Position numbers and translations under genes: made by a program. From contig JAJEKV010000006.1 in assembly GCA_021234155.1 (NCBI GenBank), forward strand, positions 27,743,754 to 27,807,753: 64,000 bases of DNA, given 5' to 3'. The notes beneath the pieces are model-generated. The model was not told the DNA's origin. It made no database searches and worked only from the letters and a program-made list of their open reading frames with translations. Of the stretch, positions 46,801 to 56,252 are shown piece by piece (position 1 is the first letter of the stretch; every line of letters starts with the position of its first letter). The stretch is from Isoetes taiwanensis (Eukaryota > Streptophyta > Lycopodiopsida > Isoetales > Isoetaceae).

Positions 46801-48172
46801 GCTTTGCAATATTTAACGACTTTTAGATCGCGATTATTTGAACAATAACCCTGATTTAGACCTATTGTTACATAGACAAGGTTTTAATTATCATACACAA
46901 GAATTAGATGTGCTTATTCTCTTCCTTGGGTTCTGCATTACCCTTGGAAGTATATCCCTAAGATGCACTTAAGTATATTTGAATTCTATTCTCTATCTAT
47001 TTTTATAAGGACCCCAAGGTCATATGGCTATCCTTGGAAGGAATTGCATCCTTGCGAAGGATTAATTAACATGCTACCTCACATTATCGTTGTTATTTAA
47101 CTTATTTCCGTATGATACATATACGTACAGTAATTCCATGCAATTATTAGGATCTATATTTAACTTATTTATAAGACACATTAAAGCTTATAATGCATGC
47201 GCACGCCTTACCTAGGCTAGAATGCATCCACCCATTGAGCCGGCGTCGAGTAATTTGGAGATGACTTGGTCGTTGCGTTGCCCCCATAGTTTTTGCTCCA
47301 CTTCATTGGTGTAGATAGCTACTGCGTCCGTCTCGCACGTTGAAGACCTCCCCGAAGCTATCTATCTATCTATCTTGCGCTCTATTCGCTCCGGCCATTG
47401 CCGGAGTGAACTCTATTCTATGGGTCAGTCAATTCGATGCAAGTACGCTCAATCATAAGATTGAGCCCTCCCACTTTCTTCAAAAAGAAAATGGTCCTGC
47501 ACCCCTTCAATGACGTTGTACACAACATCATATCTATTCTGTCCCCTTAAGAGGTTATATGCTTCTTACTTAGCACATTAATTTACTAGCCTTAGCTAAC
47601 ATATATAACTATCTAAGATGGATACACATATTATGTTATTATTTATTTCAATATAGCTATGGGTTACCTACTTAGTTAGAACGATTCTAAACCACAAGGT
47701 TTTGTCATCATGACAATTCCTTTTGTCTCAAAAGACTATTTGATTACTATAATTCTTATTTTAGATGTACCTTACATGTATTATTCTTTTATATTCTAGA
47801 GATTCCCCCTTTCTTAGTTATTTAGCTCTTGGAATATTCCTGCAATCTAATTGATGTCATCGTAACAAGTTGGCCGGACTTGTTAGATTACTTCTTTTCT
47901 TTCGGTTGGATTATTCTTTGGAGGTACTAGATTTATACATGGTTAACAATTATCCTAGTAATGATTCCTTCTTAGCGAGGAGATCAATCTCACCAAGTGG
48001 TTTCAATACGTTGGATGTCTGTTAACAATCGTGTATAATTATAGTTACTCCTATGCATTTCCTTCCCAATCCTTGACGCTTAGCTCAATATTGGGGCAAT
48101 CCTTTTAGCCAGAATATCTGGAAATGCCTTCTAATCCCAATATGGATGTTACCGTCCATACATTAACCTACA
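43874..48172 (-). repeat. 5' LTR (right copy) of the large element
   Basis: This copy is collinear with 33824-38119, with long exactly matching blocks separated by short clusters of difference. It begins TGTGGACGCCCC and ends ctaca. For example, 45601-45825 matches 35556-35780 with one difference, while 44300-44700 has many. See the findings for why this pattern is odd. Confidence 0.75.
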
Positions 48173-48177
48173 TTAAA

Positions 48178-50110
48178 TGGTAAATGTGCAAGGGCCAAAA
48201 GGTACATTGGGTCTCTCAGTTTATCACTGATCACCAATTGTATCCTTTTGCCCTGAGGTGACATTAACTAAAAAGGAATGGAATAATATCATATTTAGTA
48301 TTATAATTTCTCAATTCTCAATCATTCCCATTAGACGAGAACTAATTTCTTAGCCCCAAATCTAGCTGATCACGTTGAAAATTGTTCAATAGCATGATAA
48401 TTTTCTTGCATCTTTAAACCTTTAAATGTAAAAAAACCAGATTTCATACTCGTTTTCTTAATGCTTTAAACTAGATAATGTTTAAGCATATAGTCAAGAT
48501 TACTAGCAAATCAACTGGAAGCAATAGTCCTTAAACCAACTATGCTATTATATAAAACTACTCCTTTAAAATAAGAAATTTTCATATTTATGCACCTCAT
48601 CTCGCATTCAATGCACGGAACTAAGCATTCAGGGCCACATATATTACCATAAGCTAACCTGAATATATGTACTCCAACAATCATATTTCTTGCCATTTGA
48701 GCGTCCATATTGCTCCACAATCATATTTCTTGCCATTTGAGCATCCATATTGCCCTTAAGCAGTCTTCTTCAGCATAAACAATAGAGAAATCTAGAGCAA
48801 ATGAGTCATTTTGACTCATCCTCAAATGTTTATGTATAATGTGTAACCAAATGAATTTGCAGATGTTGCAAGGCTTAACACATAAGCACAGATCAAACCA
48901 GGCAGCATAGAGAATGCTACTGAAACATGATTTCATTAAATAGAAAGCTTTTTTGGTTACCTTGTTTCATTGATCACATCGCAACCCTTAAAGCAGATCG
49001 AAATCTTTGCTCAACTGGTCTGTAATAATAGCAGAGCATGTGAACTTGCTTAAATACCATCAACATTTCGTTTTTGAGGAACAATCAGACAAGGCGACTT
49101 CTTGCTATGTGGAAATGCAGACATTGCATCGCCTCTTCTTTTTACAAAGAACATGTACTTTATCATTTGTCCTGCCAAATTCCATATTTGTAGCAGATGG
49201 ACTCCAGAACAAATTGACCACAAGGCCTGACTATGGCGATCCTGGCAGAGCCATATGGTATTATCATATTCGGCATTCAACAGTTATACTGTATATTGTA
49301 TCTATATCATCTCACGCAGATCATTTCTGGCTATAAATCCAGCATAATATTACAAGGAAATCGAACACTGTATTTCTAGTAGGTAATAGCAAGGCCGACA
49401 TCTCCAAATTACGAAGCATGCTCCTTGGCCACAATAGTGCCAGCTCCGTGCAAATCCGACCATTTATTCCTGTAAAAGCTCATCTATTTTTCCAGAATAA
49501 AGCTCATCTTTATGATCTTATGCAATCAAGTGCAAATCCAGAACTCTGCCATATCAGCTATGCCCAATGGATCCGAAAATCATATGATCTATATTTGGTG
49601 CTACCAAATCGTATGCGATCAGGCACACGGATATCGAGCCGATTCGGCCTCCCGTAAAAATCGGCCTAAACATGTTGACGCCGAGCACTTTGTCGAAAGT
49701 GATCTTAGGGTTTCCATGCCCTAAATTCATGACCATATTCGAGATAGATATATGCGCGAGATTAGAACTTTCTAGGCTTATTGGCGCCAACCGGATTATG
49801 CCCTATTAGGGCGGTCATATATGCACCAATCGCAGCATTGCCCTCAAAATCAAGTCTTTAAACCCTAAATCGAGTTCTATATATGACCTTCTGGTTTTCA
49901 AAGGTCTCATGTTCGGTATTTTTTATATTTTTAGCCAAAATATCAATCCTTGTATGAGATAACCAACCCAATATTTTAATTGCATATATGTACAGGTGCT
50001 TTTTAAGCGGGGCCACATCCAGTATTGAGCTTTATTTTTCTCATTGAAACAATTATTGAAACAAATGTTCCAATATTGCTTAATTAAAGCAAAATAGCTT
50101 AAATAAAAAA
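48178..50110. repeat. 1.9-kb repeat, copy 1
   Basis: It starts tggtaaatgtgcaagggcca, ends at gcaaaatagctta followed by an A-rich aataaaaaaa, and is collinear with copy 2. A 109-codon plus-strand frame (49007-49336) and its minus-strand shadow are kept in both copies, but they show no family motif and are probably chance. An internal two-copy repeat (tcatatttcttgccatttga) occurs at about 48690 and 48730 and is also in copy 2. Confidence 0.8.
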
Positions 50111-51202
50111 ACCCTACCACCTTGGTAGAGTATAACATGACCCTGATATATAAATCAGTAATTATAGGGATGGCAAGACCCCACCATTACGGTGGGGGGT
50201 AATGCCATACCCTATAGCTATTTAGCCATATATATAGAATGTAATTAATGCAAATACATACCCTTTCATTACTGCAATATGTATTTGTAGTAGGAACTTC
50301 CTCTTTGCAACAGCCAATTTAACATTGGACATTGCCCTTTCATCATGCATAAGCATACAAACAATATCCTAATATCTTTGTATTAGGGATTTTAGCCAAG
50401 TGGCATAATATAGACATCTGCCATTAATACGTTCTTGATGAATTATTATTCATTACCAGGGTACCCTGAATAGAATACCCTGGCATAAGCAATCTGCATA
50501 GCCTCATATGCAACCTGCACATAAATAACCATGTAGCTTAGTCTATTTAAACAAAAAGACCAAATAATAAATGCAAAGGAAAGCTCCCAAAAGTGTTTAA
50601 TCTTCAAAATCACCAAGAGCAAAGGGAGAGAGGCATCACCAGGTGTCCCTAGTGAAATGAAATTTCTAAAAAAAACCCGGCCTGAACTAGCAAACGCTAG
50701 ACCAGCATCTGCCTCGGTCAATCCCTTGGCAAGTTATCATCCTACTATCTAAACTGGGCAAGCCAGTCTAGACTAGTACCTCTTTTCCCAAAGCCTAAAT
50801 AATTTGAAGACCATTATTTATTCACTAGAATCATTATAAATTAGAAGTAATTCATCTGCTACAATATTCAATTCGAATAATGTCCAGTTACATAGACTGT
50901 AAACTCTATGTACCATAGTTTGAACATTATGCCCAGAACTTGGCATGGATACAATTGAGCCAAAAGGATCTTACCATATGTATCAGTAATCTAAAATAGT
51001 TGTCTTACTAAATCACTTTGAATACGTAGATCGTCAATATTGCAGCCCATATTCCAATGGACAGACAGCTCCAAACCACTGTCCATGTCTTTTTTCGATA
51101 TTCCACATCCTTCAAGCTAAAGCCAACTCTAACAGCAAAATAAACACAATTGGAGGAGAGAACCCGTACCTGCAGCCAATCAATACACACTTAGCATGAT
51201 AA
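50111..51202. other. Spacer between the 1.9-kb repeats
   Basis: This 1.1-kb unique segment holds two minus-strand stretches that look like exons because of acceptor-like sequences: about 50521-50455 after tatgtgcag (VAYEAMQIAYARVFYSGYPG) and 51174-51008 after ggctgcag (VLSSNCVYFAVRVG, then WSCLSIGIWAAILTIYVFKV, a membrane-like segment). I cannot assign them to a family and they may be chance. Confidence 0.3.
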
Positions 51203-53105
51203 TGGTAAATGTGCAAGGGCCAAAAGGTACATTGGGTCTCTCAGTTTAACACTGATCACCAATTGTATCCTTTTTATACGAGGTGACATTAACTAGAAAG
51301 GAATGGAATAATATCATATTTAGTATTATAATTTCTCAATTCTCAATCATTCCCATTAGACGAGAACTAATTTCTTAGCCCCAAATCTAGCTGGTCACGT
51401 TGAAAATTGTTCAATAGCATGATAATTTTCTTGCATCTTTAAACCTTTAAATGTAAAAAACCAGATTTCATACTCGTTTTCTTAATGCTTTAAACTAGAT
51501 AATGTTTAAGCATATAGTCAAGATTACTAGCAAATCAACTGGAAGCAATAGTCCTTAAACCAACTATGCTATTATATAAAACTACTCCTTTAAAATAAGG
51601 AATTTTCATATTTATGCACCTCATTCTGCATTCAATGCCTGGAACTAAGCATTCAAGCCACATATATTACCATAAGCTAACTTGAATATATGCACTCCAA
51701 CAATCATATTTCTTGCCATTTGAGCGTCCATATTGCTCCACAATCATATTTCTTGCCATTTGAGCATCCATATTGCCCTTTAGCAGTCTTCTTCAGCATA
51801 AACAATAGAGAATGAGTCATTTTGACTCATCCTCAAATGTTTATGTATAATGTGTAACCAAATGAATTTGCAGATGTTGCAAGACTTAACACATAAGCAC
51901 AGATCAAACCAGGCAGCATAGAGAATGCTACTGAAACATGATTTCATTAAATAGAAAGCTTTTTTGGTTACCTTGTTTCATTGATCACATCGCAACCCTT
52001 AAAGCAGATCGAAATCTTTGCTCAACTGGTCTGTAATAATAGCAGAGCATGTGAACTTGCTTAAATACCATCAACATTTCGTTTTTGAGGAACAATCTGC
52101 ACAAGCAGCTTCTTGCTATGTGGAAATGCAGACATTGCATCGCCTCTTCTTTTTACAAAGAACAACATGTACTTTATCATTTGTCCTGCCAAATTCCATA
52201 TTTGTAGCAGATGGACTCCAGAACAAATTGACCACAAGGCCTGACTATGGCGATCCTGGCAGAGCCATATGGTATTATCATATTCGGCATTCAACAGTTA
52301 TACTGTATATTGTATCTATATCATCTCACGCAGATCATTTCTGGCTATAAATCCAGCATAATATTACAAGGAAATCGAACACTGTATTTCTAGTAGGTAA
52401 TAGCAAGGCCGACATCTCCAAATTACGGCATGCTCCTTGGCCACAATAGTGCCACCGCAGTAAACCGACCATTTATTCCTGTAAAAGCTCATCTATTTTT
52501 CCAGAATAAAGCTCATCTTTATGATCTTATGCAATCAAGTGCAAATCCAGAACTCTGCCATATCAGCTATGCCCAATGGATCCGAAAATCATATGATCTA
52601 TATTTGGTGCTACCAAATCGTATGCAGTCATGTGCCAATCTGGATACTGAGAGCCAGTTCTGGCCTCCCAGAAAAATCGGCCTAAACATGTTGACGCCAG
52701 AGCACTTTGTCGAGTGATCTTAGGGTTTCCATGCCCTAAATTCATGACCATATTCAGATAGATATGCGGCGAGATTAGAACTTTCTAGGCTTATTGCGCC
52801 AACCGGATTATGCCCTATTAGGGCAGTCATATATGCACCACTGCAGGCATTGCCCTCAAAATCAAGTCTTTAAACCCTAAATCGAGTTCTATATATGACC
52901 TTTACAGTTTTCAAAGGTCTCATGTTCAGTATTTTTATATTTTTAGCCAAAATATCAATCCTTGTATGAGATAACCAACCCAATATTTTAATTGCATATG
53001 TACCGTGCTTTTTAAGCAGGGCCACATCCTGTATTGAGCTTTATTTTCTCATTGAAACAATTATTGAAACAAATGTTCCAATATTGCTTAATTAAAGCAA
53101 AATAG

Positions 53106-53140
<35 letters not shown>
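51203..53140. repeat. 1.9-kb repeat, copy 2, ending in poly(A)
   Basis: It starts at tggtaaatgtgcaagggcca and ends in gcaaaatagcttt plus 31 A residues (53110-53140). Copy 1 has an A-rich end at the same place. An A tail on a copy of a defined 5' start fits retroposition of a transcript. No ORF of a transposition enzyme is present, so the mobility source is unknown. Confidence 0.8.
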
Positions 53141-53141
<1 letters not shown>

Positions 53142-53931
53142 AACTTTTAAACAAGAAAATTTTTAAAATTTAAAAAGTTAAACGGTTGCTCCTTTTCCTG
53201 CTTCTCTCTCCTCCTGCCTGTTCCGTCGTCCGCCATAGCCACCGGACTTGAGTTCATCCTTGTGCCTTGGTTGCGCCCATACCATCCCTACACCTCGGGC
53301 CGGAAAAGTAGTTTTCCTTTTGCCCTCCCTAACGTTTTTAAGATTTTTGAAGATTTTAAGCCTCAACCATGGCTAACATCGGGGAGCACCTTGGACCCTT
53401 CCTCGCCTTTAACGATACCCCAAATTTATAATCCAAATATATCGATCTTTGTAAAGATATGGCCTTAACCTCGATAATATTTTTGGATAGACATCCTCTG
53501 AATGAGTTGGTGCGCTAATAGAAGTTTTTAGGGATGACCTTAGGATACCTTATCCTATATTCCATTTCCGAAAGCTTTTAATTAAATCATAAAATCTTCC
53601 AGAGGTACTTTTAAAAATAAAAACGGTTTTTAACAACATTGCCTTAGGATATACACCATGGTCGAAAACATACACCATGGTGTGATGGTGAGGAACATTT
53701 TGAGGAGGAAGCCATTCAGAGTGAGGAGGCCACCAGATCCAAAGGACATTAGCCCGAGAAGACGACATCGGGAGGTAGAGAGGGCGATAATCAAAACCTG
53801 TATTTGGGAATACAGATATCTGGGCCATGGGTGGACTATTATTAATTATGAAGCTTTTGAGCTACCCTACACGAGTGGCATGAAAATTCCCCGATATTAG
53901 TCTGGACTACCTAACAATAGTCCAGATTGAT
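53141..53931 (+). other. Region upstream of the H3-like frame
   Basis: A pyrimidine-rich tract (53195-53225) is followed by short frames. One has aaccATGGct at 53369 (MANIGEHLGPFLAF...). Another, 53658-53900, has KPFRVRRPPDPKDISPRRRH, a basic region. None is in frame with the H3-like frame. They could be upstream exons or a leader, but I see no support for either. Confidence 0.35.
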
Positions 53932-54627
53932 ATGACCCGCCGGCCCGACCACTACCATGCCGAGCTGATCCGAAGGGTCGCGAACCAATGGTTTGCCCAG
54001 ATGGAAGCCCAACAGGAGCAGCAACAAAAGGTACAGCAGGAAAAGGGCCAGCAAGACCAACACCAGCAGCAGGCCAACCCAGAGAAAGAGACACAGCAGG
54101 GGCCTAATCAGGCGGATAAGCCGCCCAGCAAGAGAAGGAGAAAATTTGTAGCCCACAAGTCCGACAGCCAGTATAAAGAGAAGTTAAAGGTTGTCGGAAA
54201 CATTGGGAAGAACACGAGTGCTAGTCGGAGGCAAGAGCGGGTGGATGCATCACAGCCCCATCCCGTCACTGGGGGCAACACGGTACCACCGAAGAAGGGA
54301 CCGACTCCAAAGCTTGCTCTCGCGAGGAAGCCTCATCGATTCAGACCCGGCAACGTGGCCTTACGGAAGATCCTTAAGTATCCGAAGACCATGGAACTCC
54401 TAATAAGGAAGTTGCCTTTCCAGAGGTTAGTTCGGGACATAGCACAAGAATTCAAGACTGACCTCTGTTTCTAGACTTTTGCAATTTTGGCACTTCAGGA
54501 GGCTGCTGAAGCCTACCTGATAGCTCTTTTTAGTGACGCAAACCTTTGCGCCATTCACGCAAAGAGGGTCACCATAATGACCAAGGATCTAGCCCTTGCC
54601 CGGAGAATTCGGGGAGAGCATCCATAG
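53932..54627 (+). pseudogene. Histone H3-like protein with long N-terminal extension, one premature stop
   Basis: The frame of 232 codons has one TAG at codon 181. Residues 133 onward read [18 protein letters not shown], then [27 protein letters not shown], stop, [20 protein letters not shown], then [20 protein letters not shown] and an end stop. This matches the complete H3 histone fold (alphaN, alpha1, loop1, alpha2, alpha3), with the stop where Q of RFQSSAVLALQEA is expected, a single CAG-to-TAG change. The first 132 residues do not resemble the canonical H3 tail (36 residues). They are rich in Q and K and include PPSKRRRK (63-71, possible nuclear signal). Loop 1 keeps the canonical length, so it is not a typical plant CENH3. 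It lies among transposons with no neighbouring histone gene. It may be a pseudogene, or a gene of unknown use if the stop is an error. I found no upstream introns. Confidence 0.7.
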
Positions 54628-54867
54628 TTGCCCTGAGGGCATCAGCATTGTAACCAATTTTTGTTATATTAATAGAAAAACCAATTTTGTTACTGTGTTC
54701 CTATCATAGGTTAAATAGCTACATTTTCGTAATCAGGTTTTTTTTTTTTAATTTATAATACTAATGCTGACGTCAGCATAAAAGTTATAAGGTACCTCAA
54801 AAGTTTAGGGTTTTTTTTTCACTCTCCAGCTTTTGTTTATCCTCTTTCCTCCTTCCTTCCAGTGCCT

Positions 54868-54969
54868 ATGGCTGCCCTTGACCTGCTTGCATGGTACCAA
54901 GATGGGGAGCACTGGGACCCCCAAGTGCCGCTTTCATCTCCCGAAGCCCTTGCTACTCCAAAGACATAG
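54868..54969 (+). other. Short frame with a good start context before the acidic frame
   Basis: The sequence tgcctATGGCt starts a 33-codon frame (MAALDLLAWYQDGEHWDPQV...) after a pyrimidine-rich leader, and the frame stops at 54969. It may be the true start of the following reading frame if a frameshift or intron connects them, but the sequence does not show that. Confidence 0.3.
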
Positions 54970-55061
54970 ACCTCGCCTCAAACATGCGTAATCATCCGGA
55001 TTATGCGGGGTTCTTCATAGATTTTATACCGAGGAAATGCTTCCTCTTTACATTCCCTTAG

Positions 55062-56250
55062 GCAACCACCACAGCTTATACATCGAAACGGAAGAAATGT
55101 GGTGAAGGAGATGCCGAGGGGCAAAAAAGTGGGTATGAGGTGATCAGGGCAACTCCGGGTGGGCCCGTGACTCCACCGCCGTGGATGCACGAGGGGGGAG
55201 CTTTTGAAGTATCATTTGCCCCTGCCATCCTCATGGACCAATATGTGGATGATGAGACCTTGGTCACCGAGAAGGGCAAGGTTCCCAATCCCCTGGATGA
55301 GGAAGAAGATGAGCATATTGGAGTGGAAGATTTCAGCCGTTTTTTGGCGAAGCTAAGCCGGGAAGAAATGCCGCCACGATGGGAGCGGGGAGGACGTTTA
55401 ACGGGATTGGATGTTCTTTCCGTCATATATCACCAGGGCCAGGAGTTTCTCCTCCTGGATGATATTTTATGGACAATATCATGTAGTCGCGGGCCTCAAG
55501 GGACGGAGAAGCAGATTTCTATATGAGCTGGTCGAATATTGCGGGGACGACTTTATTGATTTCTCGTCCATGGATCTTCCTCCTCGGGTACAGCAGCTGC
55601 TTCAATTCCATCAGCAGACCATTGAGCCGGCTAAGACACTTCTCAGGCTTCGGGATCTTGTGCTTCAAGATCCTCCATCTCAGCCTCCTCCGGAAGCTTT
55701 TATGGCTATGGGACCTCAAGTCCCAAATATCAACATGGTCGAGATTCCCTCCAATTCAGATGAAGAAGGGGAGGACTTGTATCATAACCTGAGCCATGTT
55801 GAAGAAGAACAGGAGGAGCTCGAGGAAGAGGAGGTTCCCATGGACTTGGAGATGGAGGTAGCCACTTCGGTTACACCTCAGGGGAACGCAGCGGCAAACC
55901 ATCTTACCTACTTCTTCCTGTCCGCTTTTAGGCACGGGCAAGTCCTTTTTGTGGCCCATGACCTGGGCCCCATGACCTGGGCCCAGAAGCAGAGACATCG
56001 TGGTGGAGCCTCCGTGCCCTATCCACCTTGGCGAGGCACAAGAATTTGCCATACCGCGTCTTCACTTACGTGTTGGTGCATTGCGACCTCGTCCTGACCG
56101 CTTTAGGTCAGGATATAACACCCTGGATGAGTATGAAGCTCCTCACGGCGGCCCCACTAGCTGTTGCCGATCCTCCAGAGATTGCTTCCATTGCGACCGC
56201 CACTGTAGATCCGGGGGTCACTCTGTTATGTCATCGGCCGCCACCACCAC
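55062..56250 (+). pseudogene. Frame-broken reading frame of unknown function, acidic in the middle
   Basis: Three overlapping frames suggest one original protein. The first (55062-55526) has GFxVSFAPAILMDQYVDDET-like sequence and FSRFLAKLSREEMPPRWER. The second (55470-55980) continues with GQYHVVAGLKGRRSRFLYEL, FIDFSSMDLPPRVQQLLQFH and an acidic run EEEQEELEEEEVPMDLEMEV. The third (56028-56280) has VLVHCDLVLTALGQDITPWM and a proline-rich end. Joining them would need at least two frameshifts. No known domain is recognised. It follows the H3-like frame by 430 bp in the same orientation. It could be another transposon-borne protein or a decayed host gene; I cannot tell which. Confidence 0.5.
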
Positions 56251-56252
56251 CT

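Larger units (their letters stand above)
33824..48172 (-). mobile_element. Large LTR retrotransposon with 4.3-kb LTRs, minus strand
   Basis: Two long direct repeats (33824-38119 and 43874-48172) flank 5.75 kb. Minus-strand LTR ends are TGTAGGTTAATG (right) and a 3' end in ...CCCACA/GTCCACA style (left side). Immediately inside the right LTR, the minus strand reads tggtatcgaaagcaatg, a primer-binding-site-like sequence. This defines the orientation as minus. The interior shows only broken minus-strand frames, so the copy is non-autonomous or decayed. The five bases on each side (acggg and ttaaa) do not match, so there is no target-site duplication, and a later rearrangement may have changed one side. 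LTRs of this length are unusual for plants. Confidence 0.7.

Noticed and set aside
33824-48172. Two 4.3-kb repeats as a segmental duplication
   Set aside because: They end in TG/CA-type termini, and a primer-binding-like sequence sits just inside the right copy, so LTRs are the simpler explanation. The lack of a target duplication keeps some doubt.
49007-49336. 109-codon frame conserved in both 1.9-kb copies
   Set aside because: The conservation follows from the recent duplication of the DNA, and the translation has no domain. The opposite frame is equally open.
48178-53140. LTR pair of a retrotransposon
   Set aside because: No primer-binding site or polypurine tract lies beside either repeat, and the right copy ends in poly(A).
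53932-54627. Plant CENH3 (centromeric histone)
   Set aside because: Loop 1 has canonical H3 length and the core resembles ordinary H3 more than CENH3. Only the long tail would fit.
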